Part shown: piece after piece, positions 44,578 to 53,537 of the stretch
Layout of the letters: each line of letters starts with the position of its first letter
Numbering within the stretch: the first letter of the stretch is position 1
NCBI GenBank assembly: GCA_947493005.1
Contig: CANLOY010000001.1
Location: forward strand, 434,001-498,000
DNA: 64,000 bases
Direction: 5' to 3'
DNA from: an uncultured Roseivirga sp.
GTDB taxonomy: Bacteria > Bacteroidota > Bacteroidia > Cytophagales > Cyclobacteriaceae
Position numbers and translations under genes: made by a program
Notes under the pieces: model-generated
Database searches by the model: none
The model's input: the letters and a program-made list of their open reading frames with translations, nothing else
What the model was told of the DNA's origin: nothing

Positions 44578-45825
44578 CTAAAGCTTCTCAGGAGGGGTTA
44601 TTCTATCTATAAAGACAAGTCCATCGAAATGCTTTGATAAAACCAACTCATTGGTGCTATCAAGGTCAATAAAGGTATCATTTACTATCAGGTTCCTGAA
44701 TAGCCAACAAAAACCCTTCTTTGATTTTTTGGGGATATTCAAAAAACCAGCTCTTCCATTCAGCTTATCAATGATATGCTTTATATCCAAATTATTTTTA
44801 GAAGCAGTCATCAGGCTTTTTGTCCTGCCAAAGTTATCAAAATACTCTCCCTTACCTGCAAAAACTCCAATCGAGTACATTTTTGACCCAAACTCTTCTT
44901 TAAGAAATTCTCCCATGACTTGCTCATTCTTATTGAATTTGGAGATATGGAAATTATGAGCAACTACTATCACCTTCTCGCCTTTATAAACAGATTTCAA
45001 AAGCCAGCTGATATTGGAATACATCATATAATCTCTTGTTTCCCACCTTTTCCTCCAATCATTCTCTCTAACAAAGTCCAAGAAATACCTTAAATAGGAT
45101 ACACGGTTTTCAATGGTCCTAATCACAAAGAGCCTGGCCAAATCATCATTTTGGCTTGATTGATTCTTGAGCTTTTCCAAAAGTAATTCATAGGTTCTAA
45201 TCAAACTCGGAGTAGAATCTTTCACCGAATCATAAGCAGTCTTTCTATTTGTTAATCTTGCTTTTTCTTTAGTGAATTCTTGTTCCAGATTGTCAAATTG
45301 GGGCAGCTTCAAATCCGATTTATCAAGTTCGACCAGTAGTAGTTCTTCGAAAGATCCCCCTGTCCTCTGCACATCAAACCCACTAATACTGATATTATTG
45401 GATTTGGCATACTCCATTAATTCCACAAACTCCTTTGTCCTCCAGCCCCCCAGTAAGCCATTGGTCATCTGTCTGGCAGTTAAATCTTCTCTTTGAAGGT
45501 GAATAGCCGCCAACTCTCCAATGCCAGACTCAAAAAGGATTACGTCAAACCCCAATTTCTCGTGGAGTGACTTTATCAAATCATTTCTCGAATCAAATAT
45601 CTCTCCAGAACCATGGTTTGGTTCTCCGAGAAGGACTATTATCTTATCCTTAAGCTTCTTCAATACAGGGTTCCAGTTGCCATTTTGATACTCTGAATCA
45701 AGATTTAAGTTTTTGAACTCCTTATTCACAAAAGCCGAATCAGGTATACAGTCAATTTGGGCCCTGATTGGACTTGTAAATGAGGTTAGAATGAGTAACC
45801 CATATATAATTACACCTAGTTTCAT
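44578..45825 (-). CDS. Erythromycin esterase-like protein, exported
   Basis: A 415-residue protein with a signal peptide (MKLGVIIYGLLILTSFTSPI, cleavage near RAQ). The erythromycin-esterase family motifs are IIVLLGEPNHGSGEIF (Glu and His), DVILFESGIGE and VIVVAHNFHISKFN. Most of the family has unknown natural substrates and only a few members open macrolide lactones, so resistance should not be assumed. It is transcribed against the arginase-like gene and lies between that gene and a broken copy of its 3' end, which suggests it arrived with a rearrangement or duplication. Confidence 0.86.
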   Translation of the reverse strand: MKLGVIIYGLLILTSFTSPIRAQIDCIPDSAFVNKEFKNLNLDSEYQNGNWNPVLKKLKDKIIVLLGEPNHGSGEIFDSRNDLIKSLHEKLGFDVILFESGIGELAAIHLQREDLTARQMTNGLLGGWRTKEFVELMEYAKSNNISISGFDVQRTGGSFEELLLVELDKSDLKLPQFDNLEQEFTKEKARLTNRKTAYDSVKDSTPSLIRTYELLLEKLKNQSSQNDDLARLFVIRTIENRVSYLRYFLDFVRENDWRKRWETRDYMMYSNISWLLKSVYKGEKVIVVAHNFHISKFNKNEQVMGEFLKEEFGSKMYSIGVFAGKGEYFDNFGRTKSLMTASKNNLDIKHIIDKLNGRAGFLNIPKKSKKGFCWLFRNLIVNDTFIDLDSTNELVLSKHFDGLVFIDRITPPEKL

Positions 45826-45969
45826 AAATTCAATCCCTTGCCTTAAAAATTATTTACTCTATTACGTTTATTGTAAAGTAAAGCACGTGTTAGAATGAGA
45901 TCTCCACAATACAAAAGAAGTGAAAACACCAAGAGGCTACTCCAATCTTTAACTTCTAAAATACATAGA
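45826..45969. other. Intergenic sequence before the pseudogene fragment
   Basis: AT-rich sequence upstream of the erythromycin esterase-like gene. It should hold that gene's promoter on the minus strand, but no clear consensus was found and no small gene is convincing. Confidence 0.4.
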
Positions 45970-46161
45970 AAGCTTAAAGGAACTGATAACACAATGACTC
46001 TTTATAAAAGTAGGCTATCTGAAAAATGGTAGATGCTAGTGAATTACAGAGACAACTTTATGGATCAAGCCTATATTCCCTGCCGTTACGAAGATTATAC
46101 TGCAGCCACGCATGGTGACTTCCCTGAACGATGGATTAAAGCACAAGGGAAGTTGGTTTAA
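45970..46161 (+). pseudogene. Broken copy of the 3' end of the arginase-like gene
   Basis: These 190 bases match the last 190 bases of the gene at 43428-44534 at about 85% by eye. Matching blocks include CTGAAAAATGGT, GATGCTAGTGAATTAC and CCCTGAACGATGGATTAAAG. The frame has an internal stop where the intact gene has TGGTGG (here TGGTAG), and the upstream five sixths of the gene are absent, so it cannot make the protein. The intact TAA is at 46159-46161. Confidence 0.88.
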
Positions 46162-46196
46162 GGTTCTTTTAAGAAGCTCTTTTCAAATAGGAAAGG

Positions 46197-46496
46197 CTAA
46201 ACCTCTCCTATCATTACATCTACCCCCCCTGTAGCAAAATTTGGAATATCGTTAACTGCAGCCTGCCCTTCTGGGGAGCCCATATGTTTTTGTAGCTCTT
46301 CAAGAGAATCAAAATAGACTTCCGCCATTCTATAATGAGATGGACTGCTACCGTCAGGAGTTCCAATGAATTTGGTTAGCTCTACTCGCTTTACTCCCGG
46401 AATTTTAGAAGCTATGGGAAGGTGTTTCTCGGAATAATACTTTTCAAAAGCATCTGAGTCTTCTGGGTGGCCATACATTACTACTAGTTTCACCAT
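46197..46496 (-). CDS. EthD-family small protein
   Basis: A 99-residue alpha/beta dimeric ferredoxin-like protein. The EthD pattern is clear: MVKLVVMYGHPEDSDAFEKY, then YSEKHLPIASKIPGVKRVEL, and the end of the fold YRMAEVYFDSLEELQKHM. EthD was first linked to ether degradation, but family members act in many pathways and the role here cannot be inferred. It is isolated: a pseudogene lies downstream and a gene-free stretch upstream. Confidence 0.88.
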   Translation of the reverse strand: MVKLVVMYGHPEDSDAFEKYYSEKHLPIASKIPGVKRVELTKFIGTPDGSSPSHYRMAEVYFDSLEELQKHMGSPEGQAAVNDIPNFATGGVDVMIGEV

Positions 46497-46834
46497 AACA
46501 ATTTGATTTTAAGCGATTAGTTGATGGTTAAATATACCATATAGTTTTAAGATGATGCTATTCGAATTATGACCAATCCGTACAGCAGCTTGGCAAAAAG
46601 TATTTACCGAAGCATATCCCACTTGTTATGCGATCTATATAATGAAAAATCCCCCATTCCATACGAACAGGGGATTTCTACTGGGTCATTAAAATAAAAT
46701 GATTTTCGCTTTTCTTTTATTAATCGATAAACCTTGAATATGAGTTTTAACGTTTTTAATACGTCTTTATCAGTTTCGACCCTACTTTTTCAGGAAAAAA
46801 CAGATAAACGTATTTGCGTTTGCTTATGTAACGC
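46497..46834. other. Gene-free stretch with one terminator
   Basis: The only clear element is the terminator at 46643-46680. A TATATTTA sequence on the minus strand (46529-46536) could be a weak -7 element for the EthD gene. Nothing else was recognised. Confidence 0.45.
46643..46680 (-). terminator. Terminator downstream of the 46.8 kb gene
   Basis: On the minus strand AAATCCCC and GGGGATTT (46670-46677 and 46647-46654) form an 8-bp stem followed by TTTTTCATT. It lies about 160 bases after the stop codon at 46835. Confidence 0.7.
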
Positions 46835-47242
46835 TTAGGGTTTAAAAGGAAACACAGTAAACTGAACTAACCCATTGCTGTTTTTAACATACCTGGCCAG
46901 ACAGTACCTTTCAAAGGCTGGATCAAAGTTAGTTCGGCCACTCAGTGCCTTTATTGGGTAAGGGCTATCCTGATGAAAGAAATACACTTTGGTAGTACCC
47001 AGTTTACTATAGGGCATTAGCTGACCATACTGCTCCATTTCATTCCAAAGGGTATCATTAGTGGCAACTATATATACTCTTTCAATCGGGCCAGTATTGT
47101 TCTCATTTCTATACAGGTCAACCTCTTCAAAAGCAGACTTAAAATCACTAACACCGGGTTGAGAGAGGGCATTCCATAGCATAGTAATCAGTATCAATAA
47201 AATGACCACCACATACAATCTCTTCTTGCTTCTGCTATTCAT
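46835..47242 (-). CDS. Small membrane-anchored protein of unknown function
   Basis: A 135-residue protein with one N-terminal membrane helix after a basic start (MNSRSKKRLYVVVILLILIT). The rest, about 110 residues, is polar and should lie in the periplasm; it has a mixed strand pattern (PIERVYIVATNDTLWNEMEQ, TTKVYFFHQDSPYPIKALSG) and one cysteine. I do not recognise a family. It stands alone between the EthD region and the DUF58-MoxR module, with its own terminator. Coding potential is supported by the sensible membrane helix and composition only. Confidence 0.65.
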   Translation of the reverse strand: MNSRSKKRLYVVVILLILITMLWNALSQPGVSDFKSAFEEVDLYRNENNTGPIERVYIVATNDTLWNEMEQYGQLMPYSKLGTTKVYFFHQDSPYPIKALSGRTNFDPAFERYCLARYVKNSNGLVQFTVFPFKP

Positions 47243-47330
47243 CTGGTTTGTTATGGAACTTAAAGAATCCAGTTAACCTCATCATGATGTGCATATTCAT
47301 TATATCGACTATGGACATTACTAAAGAGAT

Positions 47331-47380
47331 TCCGGATATTTTTCTTCATCTATTGTGAAAGTATGAAGAAAAATTCCGGA
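47331..47380. repeat. Imperfect 18-bp inverted repeat
   Basis: TCCGGATATTTTTCTTCAT (47331-47349) and ATGAAGAAAAATTCCGGA (47363-47380) pair except for one bulged base. It lies about 65 bases past the DUF58 gene's stop and may end that operon, but no T run follows on the minus strand. Confidence 0.55.
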
Positions 47381-47443
47381 ATGAAGCAAAGAAAGTGGCT
47401 TTATCTCCCATCTAATTATTTATCACTTCCTTACCTACACCTA

Positions 47444-48775
47444 TTAAATCAGTCCTCTCGACTTAAGCTCCAGGTACTTGTTAATGGTATTCACACTTAG
47501 CTCTTTTGGTGGGGTAAGAATACTATGTATTCCATGAGATTGGAGCTCCTTTACTATCTGCTTCTTTTCAAAAGACAACTGTTCGGCAATGCCTTTTGTA
47601 TATACCTCTTCAAGGTCATTTGCCTTAGTATTAATGATCTTTTCAACTTCCGTATTCTGAAAGAAAATACATACCAATAAATGCTGCTTATTGATTCTCT
47701 GAAGAAAAGGCAGTTGTCTTTTCAATGCTGAAAGTGATTCAAAATTGGTGTACAGCAACACCAGTGAACGTTGCGTTACTTTACGTTTTAGGGTAGCGTA
47801 AAGCTTAGAATAATCCGACTCTTTATATCCGGTTTTCTGCTTATACAAATGCTCAAGAATCAGGTTCAGCTGCATATTTCTTGAAGAGGCTGGCAGCATA
47901 GAGTTTACCTTTTGCTGAAAAGTAATAATGCCGGCTTTGTCTCCTTTTTTCAATGCGATATTCGAAATCACCAGACTGGCGTTAATAGCATAATCCAGCA
48001 AACTCAAACCTTCGAAAGGCATCTGCATTACTCTACCCTTATCAATCACAGAATATACCTGCTGAGAACGTTCGTCTTGATACTGATTGATCATCAGTTG
48101 TCCTTTTCTGGCAGTGGCTTTCCAGTTTACTTTCCGGTAGTCATCTCCTGAAACATAGTTTTTGATTTGCTCAAACTCCATGTTGTTTCCAATCCTTCTG
48201 ATTTTCTTTACCCCAAAGGCCTGGAGCTGATTGGAAATGGCAAGCAATTCGTATTTTCTCATTTGAATAAAGGACGGGTACACTGCCACATTTTTTCGTT
48301 CGCCCAGTTGATATCTTCTTCTCACAATTCCCAGTATAGTAGAAGCAAATACATTGATTACACCAAATGCATATTCTCCCCGTTTGGTTGGGTGGATATC
48401 GTAATTAACTTCTTTTACAGTTCCAGGCTCCAAAGACAAATCGAATTGCTGATCTCGGATTTGCAGTTGCTCTGGCAGCTCATCAATAACCTTACAATCA
48501 ACCTTAACAGGATACCTGCTTTCCAATATTATGCGAATTGCATTTTTATCTCCATTGGAAAATTTCTCTGTAGTTAACCTTTCTAGGCTGATGCCATTCT
48601 TCGTTCTGTAAAGAAGCAGCATATCAACTAACAAAAGTGTAAGTGATAAGTAGAAAGCGGCTTCTGCCACAATACTGAAAACGGGTATAGCAAACCCCAA
48701 TACAAACAGGAATATCAACGCGCCTGCTGTATAAAAAAATCTGTTGGTGATATAGAATGAACGAATAAAAGGCAT
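47444..48775 (-). CDS. DUF58 domain protein
   Basis: A 443-residue protein: two N-terminal membrane helices (residues about 10-52), a beta region, then the DUF58 domain with the signature FEQIKNYVSGDDYRKVNWKA and YQDERSQQVYSVIDKGRVM, followed by a VWA-like half (GDKAGIITFQQKVN). DUF58 proteins are nearly always encoded beside a MoxR AAA+ ATPase, which is thought to act as their chaperone. Here the ATG overlaps the stop of the MoxR gene as TAATG. Final gene of the seven-gene module running from 53492 down. Confidence 0.92.
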   Translation of the reverse strand: MPFIRSFYITNRFFYTAGALIFLFVLGFAIPVFSIVAEAAFYLSLTLLLVDMLLLYRTKNGISLERLTTEKFSNGDKNAIRIILESRYPVKVDCKVIDELPEQLQIRDQQFDLSLEPGTVKEVNYDIHPTKRGEYAFGVINVFASTILGIVRRRYQLGERKNVAVYPSFIQMRKYELLAISNQLQAFGVKKIRRIGNNMEFEQIKNYVSGDDYRKVNWKATARKGQLMINQYQDERSQQVYSVIDKGRVMQMPFEGLSLLDYAINASLVISNIALKKGDKAGIITFQQKVNSMLPASSRNMQLNLILEHLYKQKTGYKESDYSKLYATLKRKVTQRSLVLLYTNFESLSALKRQLPFLQRINKQHLLVCIFFQNTEVEKIINTKANDLEEVYTKGIAEQLSFEKKQIVKELQSHGIHSILTPPKELSVNTINKYLELKSRGLI

Positions 48776-49752
48776 TAACGCGGCACTTCTATTTTTGCAA
48801 CTAGTTGTTGTATCACTTCATCGGTAGAAACACCCTCCATTTCTTTCTCAGGTGTAAGCATAATTCTGTGCTTTAGTACTGGAGCTGCTAAAAACTTAAT
48901 GTCTTCAGGGGTTACAAAGTCTCTACCCTGAATAGCTGCAAAAGCCCTTGAACCATTAAGCAGAGCCAAAGACGCTCTTGGGGAAGCACCTAGGTAAATA
49001 GAGTGATCATGGCGTGTTTGGTTAACAATGCCTGCAATGTAGCCAAACAGTTTATCATCAACTATAATATCCTTGAGTGTGTTTCTATAGCCGGCAATAT
49101 CAGCAGCAGATATTACCTGCTCAATTTCCTCCAACTGAGTAGTTTTACGACCTGCGGCACGGCTGAGAATTTCTGTCTCTTCTTCTAGTGAAGGGTAACC
49201 TATCTCAATCTTAAACAAAAAACGGTCAAGTTGTGCTTCAGGAAGCCTATAGGTACCTTCTTGCTCTATGGGGTTTTGCGTGGCCAAAACCAGATATGGA
49301 CTATCCATTGTATAGGTGTTTCCATCAATAGTTACCTGACGTTCTTCCATCACTTCAAACAATGCGGCCTGAGTTTTTGCCGGAGCCCTGTTGATCTCAT
49401 CTATCAGCACGATATTAGAGAAAATAGGCCCTTTCTTGAAGTCAAATTCACTGGTTTTCATATTGAAAACACTAGTTCCTAAAACATCCGAAGGCATGAG
49501 GTCAGGCGTAAACTGCACTCGAGAAAAATCTACCGACATACTTTTGGATACCAATTTGGAAACCAATGTTTTGGCAACTCCCGGTACACCTTCTAGCAAA
49601 ATATGACCATCGGCCAGAACAGCAGTAACAATCAGGTCAACCATTTGCTTCTGGCCAACGATTACTTTACCTATCTGTTCCTTTATCCTTTCGACTCCTT
49701 CTTTTAGCTTGCTGAGGTCTACTCTGCTTTCGAATGACTCTTGATTTTCCAT
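48775..49752 (-). CDS. MoxR-family AAA+ ATPase
   Basis: A 325-residue AAA+ protein with Walker A HILLEGVPGVAKTLVSKLV, Walker B NIVLIDEINRAPAKTQAALF, sensor region LVLATQNPIEQEGTYRLPEA and arginine-finger/sensor-2 part ASPRASLALLNGSRAFA. MoxR ATPases are proposed to mature or activate VWA/DUF58 partner proteins. It lies 1 base after the DUF4350 gene and overlaps the DUF58 gene by 1 base, so it is made with its partners. Confidence 0.95.
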   Translation of the reverse strand: MENQESFESRVDLSKLKEGVERIKEQIGKVIVGQKQMVDLIVTAVLADGHILLEGVPGVAKTLVSKLVSKSMSVDFSRVQFTPDLMPSDVLGTSVFNMKTSEFDFKKGPIFSNIVLIDEINRAPAKTQAALFEVMEERQVTIDGNTYTMDSPYLVLATQNPIEQEGTYRLPEAQLDRFLFKIEIGYPSLEEETEILSRAAGRKTTQLEEIEQVISAADIAGYRNTLKDIIVDDKLFGYIAGIVNQTRHDHSIYLGASPRASLALLNGSRAFAAIQGRDFVTPEDIKFLAAPVLKHRIMLTPEKEMEGVSTDEVIQQLVAKIEVPR

Positions 49753-49753
49753 A

Positions 49754-50959
49754 TTATTCTATTCCGTAAAACGCATTTAAATTCTTCTCTATTCTAATCA
49801 ACTCATCTTGATTGATTTCTGACCCACTCTCTACTTTTTTAATAAAGTGTAGTAAAACCTGAACTTTATTAATCTCTAGCCCGGATTTCTTAGATAACTC
49901 TTTCTCAAATTCTTCATCGAACTGATCGACCCTCAAATTGAAGTTCCGTCTCACGAAGTCTTTCCAATAAGAGACCCTTTTCTGAGCAAGTTTTTTATGA
50001 TCTTTTTGTCTGTAATAAAGCCTCCCTAAAGTCTCTACAAACTCTACAGAAAGGTTCTTTAAAGGAGTTATCAACGGGATGATACGCTGCCTTCTTTTCG
50101 ACTCAAAGAGTAAGAAAATCACCAGTGTGAGAAGTAAAATAAACATTGCCCAGCGCAATGACTTGTTAGCCAATACTACGCGAAGAGGCGTTTGTGACTC
50201 ATTTCTTCCTAGTTGATAATACTCATTATGTATCAATGATTCATCTTCAGGAAACAGACTTAAGATTGACGAAGCAAACGAGGATGTTTTTTCATTCAAT
50301 ACAAAGTAGTTTGTGAGTGCCAAAGGCATAGTAGAAATATACAGTTTACCTTTAAGCCCTGTATACTCTGCCAATACAGCTTGGCCGGCCTCATTAAAAG
50401 CTCTTACCTTAAAATTCTCTTCAGGCACTTTAGTGAAAAATGAAGTAGTTGCCACATTGGAAAAAGGATATAAAACGGACTGGTCTTTGTCCAAATCGAG
50501 TGTTATTACTTCAGTTGCTTCTCCCACTAAGGTTTCCTGAATGGCTTCAAAATCATAAGTCAACAAAGGGTCTTTCACACCTATTCTGAAATCAAGAGAA
50601 TCGGTAAGTGCACCTCCAAAATCACGAGCACTCAAAACAACAGTATGCCCATCATTAATGTAGCTAAGTAGTGTCTCCATATCATTTCTATCCAGTGCAA
50701 TGACATCAGACATCAATAATAAATTGCTTTCTATTTGGTCTTCATTAACCAGTTCATAAATCGATTTGTAAGCAGGTTCAGCAGGTTTTCCTGAAAAAAG
50801 ATCTTTTAGTAAATCGTGTGTGGCAAAAGTACCGAAGGGAATTTTATGATTGGAATGATACGTGGCCGTCCAGTTAATTGGATTGGGCTTAGCCAATTCT
50901 GTAAGTATATAAATGATGAGAACGGCCACCAGAAAAATAACGTATTTCTTCTCTTTCAC
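49754..50959 (-). CDS. DUF4350-type membrane protein
   Basis: A 401-residue protein with an N-terminal helix (YVIFLVAVLIIYILTELA), a large outside domain of the DUF4350 type (PFGTFATHDLLKDLFSGKPA ... LLLMSDVIALDRNDMETLLS ... GHTVVLSARDFGG), a second helix near residue 275 (SLRWAMFILLLTLVIFLLFE) and a cytoplasmic tail. Proteins of this type accompany MoxR and DUF58 genes. It overlaps the upstream gene by 4 bases (ATGA) and is followed 1 base later by MoxR. Confidence 0.82.
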   Translation of the reverse strand: MKEKKYVIFLVAVLIIYILTELAKPNPINWTATYHSNHKIPFGTFATHDLLKDLFSGKPAEPAYKSIYELVNEDQIESNLLLMSDVIALDRNDMETLLSYINDGHTVVLSARDFGGALTDSLDFRIGVKDPLLTYDFEAIQETLVGEATEVITLDLDKDQSVLYPFSNVATTSFFTKVPEENFKVRAFNEAGQAVLAEYTGLKGKLYISTMPLALTNYFVLNEKTSSFASSILSLFPEDESLIHNEYYQLGRNESQTPLRVVLANKSLRWAMFILLLTLVIFLLFESKRRQRIIPLITPLKNLSVEFVETLGRLYYRQKDHKKLAQKRVSYWKDFVRRNFNLRVDQFDEEFEKELSKKSGLEINKVQVLLHFIKKVESGSEINQDELIRIEKNLNAFYGIE

Positions 50960-51657
50960 CTGCCTCCTCCTCTTACGTTTTTAATCTTAGAAAAATGGTC
51001 CTGAGCTTGTTCAACAATGGCATTGTCAGCCTCAAAATGGCCGTACCATGTGTAGTCAAAGATAAAGCTCAATTTCTCAAAGTCTTGTTCTACATCTTTA
51101 CCCGAGAGCTCATATATATAGTCTCTATTCGTTTTTCCTTTTTTAACAGTTAACCACTCGGCATCCGCAAGCAACTTAAGGGCATGCAGATAGGTAAGCC
51201 TGACTACAAATCGCCACTGCTTTTTCTGCATGGCCTCGGCAATTTCCTCTTCAAAATTGATTTCGTGAAGCTGTTCTTCACTTACCTGATAAGGTAATGT
51301 GGTGTTCTTTTTTGGTTTGAATATGGTAGTAATCTCAATGCCGAAAATCTTGATGATAAAATAGATAAAGGCAACAATCAATAGCACACGAATCAGTATT
51401 TCAAAAACTGTCCCCGTAGTACCCGAGGTAAGCATTCGGGTAAACCAATTCCATATTCTGTTAAGAAGCTTTTCTAAAGCACTTTCTGGCTCTGGTTTTA
51501 CCAACTCATATTTAAAGTCTCCGTTTTCCTGATATTCCTGTAGTTTCTGAGCATCGAACTCCCTAAGCTCCGTTTTACTATACGTGCTATCGGTATCCTG
51601 AAATGGGATAGAAAAGAGTGTAAAAAAAGTAAGTATTAAGGCACTAATAATCTTCAT
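50956..51657 (-). CDS. DUF4129-like membrane protein
   Basis: A 233-residue protein with a signal or membrane start (MKIISALILTFFTLFSIPFQ), one further helix near 90 (VFEILIRVLLIVAFIYFIIK), and a helical end containing KKQWRFVVRLTYLHALKLLA and YELSGKDVEQDFEKLSFIFD, the features of DUF4129 proteins, which are found next to MoxR, DUF58 and DUF4350. It overlaps the upstream membrane protein gene by 14 bases and the downstream DUF4350 gene by 4. Role: unknown part of this membrane module. Confidence 0.8.
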   Translation of the reverse strand: MKIISALILTFFTLFSIPFQDTDSTYSKTELREFDAQKLQEYQENGDFKYELVKPEPESALEKLLNRIWNWFTRMLTSGTTGTVFEILIRVLLIVAFIYFIIKIFGIEITTIFKPKKNTTLPYQVSEEQLHEINFEEEIAEAMQKKQWRFVVRLTYLHALKLLADAEWLTVKKGKTNRDYIYELSGKDVEQDFEKLSFIFDYTWYGHFEADNAIVEQAQDHFSKIKNVRGGGR

Positions 51658-52546
51658 CTGCCTCTTCCTCGCCTCCTACTTCATCCATTTGTTCAATCTT
51701 CGCTACAAGACCTCGTGATTCTCTTCTTTCAACCAGATTGAAATATTGGAAGGCAATGGCAATATAACTCAGTGAGTAAAGCAGAATATTTCCAAAAGTT
51801 TCAAAAACTGAAAACAGGATATTTAAGACCTGATCTGTATCAGACATTTCTGCAATACCTCCAAAATCACCTGTATCTTCAAAACTTGTGAACATTTTCA
51901 TACCAAACAATATGGTTCTGGGTAAACCAAAAAACATACTGATGATATAGCCTATTATTGTCATTACAAACAATATACCGAAGGTACTCCACCACTTCCC
52001 TCTTATGAGAGTAAACGACCTACCAAAAGCATCAATAGGGTTGTTCTTTTCAAAAACAATAATAGAAGTACCTAAAGTAAGTACAACGGCAAGGAAAATA
52101 CCTGGCAGGATAAAGAAAAAGAACCCAATGATTACAACTATATAGAAAAGTATATTAAAGCCAAGAATATTAAAGAACCTATTGGAAAACCCACTAACAA
52201 CTTTCGCAACCGTAATATCTGAAGGGTCATTATCCTGATAGGCGACCATATAACCGTAAGTCACTGCAGGCATTATCGTTGTAGTCACAATTGCCATTAA
52301 CAATACCATTCCATACAACTGAAAGATATCAATCATCATATTAGCGGTGAAATCACCCGTGAATCCAAAGAAGTCAAAAGCACTCTGATTGATAATGATA
52401 TTGGCAATGAGCAATATTGGCCCGGAAATCATCATCTGTACTTTTAAGTACGGCCATGCATTCTCTCTGATAAAGTAGAAGGTAGCGTTTATTTTTTCGC
52501 CAAACTGGCGTTTCTTATAGAATTCAACTTTTCTGGTAAGTCCCAT
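51644..52546 (-). CDS. Multi-pass membrane protein of the MoxR/SpoIIM module
   Basis: A 300-residue protein with about six hydrophobic segments (for example YLKVQMMISGPILLIANIII, FYIVVIIGFFFFILPGIFLA, WWSTFGILFVMTIIGYIISM) and an acidic C-terminus. The layout and the GIFLAVVLTLGTSIIVFE block are like the membrane domain attached to glycerophosphodiester phosphodiesterases, here without the enzyme. It overlaps the SpoIIM-like gene by 23 bases and the DUF4129 gene by 14. Function unknown. Confidence 0.78.
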   Translation of the reverse strand: MGLTRKVEFYKKRQFGEKINATFYFIRENAWPYLKVQMMISGPILLIANIIINQSAFDFFGFTGDFTANMMIDIFQLYGMVLLMAIVTTTIMPAVTYGYMVAYQDNDPSDITVAKVVSGFSNRFFNILGFNILFYIVVIIGFFFFILPGIFLAVVLTLGTSIIVFEKNNPIDAFGRSFTLIRGKWWSTFGILFVMTIIGYIISMFFGLPRTILFGMKMFTSFEDTGDFGGIAEMSDTDQVLNILFSVFETFGNILLYSLSYIAIAFQYFNLVERRESRGLVAKIEQMDEVGGEEEADEDY

Positions 52547-53492
52547 TTTTAAAGAGTTTTCTTGGGTATAAGATAATGTAATAAATCATGAAGGCCAGCG
52601 AGCCGAAAATAATCAAAGCTTTAACAAAATCGGGCATTCCGAAAAGTCGAGTAACAAAGGATTCCAGAAAGCCGGCAATAATAAATAATGGAACCAGACC
52701 TAAAACCACTTTGGCACCAGTTAATGCACCTCTGCGTAGCGACTCAATGCGTGTGTAAGTACCCGGAAACAACATAGAATTGCCCATGATCAAACCAGCT
52801 CCTCCAGCCATAATAATTGAAATAATCTCGATTGTTCCGTGAATCCAGATAGTCAGTAAGGATGTAACCAACAGCCCTTTTGAATAAAAGAAATATTGAA
52901 ATGACCCTAGCATAACGCCATTATTGAACAATGCGTAAACCGTTCCTATAGAAGCCACTATTCCCAGTGCAAAAGCAATAAACGAAACTCGGATATTGTT
53001 AAAGGTGATTAACACAAACATATCTGTTTGTGCCATCTCTCCATACACTCCGAGTGGAACACCTCTTTCTATATTGTTGAGCGTCATATTCACATACTGA
53101 TCTCCAAGTATCAACCTGACAAAGTTATCATCATGAGCAGCAGAAAAAGCACCAATGATACATGCCCCTAAAAAGAATAGAAATGAGTACAAAAACTCTT
53201 TTCTGTGCTGCCAGAAGATCAAGGGAAGCTCAAGCTTCCAGAACTCTACAAATCGATTACTTCGTTCTTTTTTGTTCCTGTAAATGTACTGATGAACTTT
53301 AGTAGAAAGATTGTTTAGATACTGTGTAACCTCAGACTTAGGGTAATGCGTTTTAGCATAGGAAAGATCGTCCGTAAGCTGGATAAACAAATCTGCCAAC
53401 TGATCAGGATCCTTTTTTACTTTGGTAGCAATGAGACTTTCGAACTCTTCCCATTTACCTATATTTGCCTTCACAAAAGCGGACTCCCTCAT
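52524..53492 (-). CDS. Stage II sporulation protein M-like membrane protein
   Basis: A protein of about 322 residues starting at 53492 (MRESAFVKANIGKWEEFESL); the longer frame to 53576 would run into the divergent RDD gene. The N-terminal 110 residues are cytoplasmic and helical; four or five membrane helices follow, with the SpoIIM-type pattern RVSFIAFALGIVASIGTVYA and the IHGTIEIISIIMAGGAGLIM block. SpoIIM-like proteins occur in non-sporulating bacteria, commonly with an RDD gene, MoxR and DUF58, as here. The gene is divergent from RDD with only 45 bases between them. Confidence 0.87.
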   Translation of the reverse strand: MRESAFVKANIGKWEEFESLIATKVKKDPDQLADLFIQLTDDLSYAKTHYPKSEVTQYLNNLSTKVHQYIYRNKKERSNRFVEFWKLELPLIFWQHRKEFLYSFLFFLGACIIGAFSAAHDDNFVRLILGDQYVNMTLNNIERGVPLGVYGEMAQTDMFVLITFNNIRVSFIAFALGIVASIGTVYALFNNGVMLGSFQYFFYSKGLLVTSLLTIWIHGTIEIISIIMAGGAGLIMGNSMLFPGTYTRIESLRRGALTGAKVVLGLVPLFIIAGFLESFVTRLFGMPDFVKALIIFGSLAFMIYYIILYPRKLFKNGTYQKS

Positions 53493-53537
53493 AACCAGAT
53501 TCGTATTTAACCCAAAAATTATGCAATAATAGTTCTT

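Noticed and set aside
44578-45825. Macrolide resistance gene
   Set aside because: Only family motifs are seen; most members of this family do not act on erythromycin, so a resistance call is not supported.
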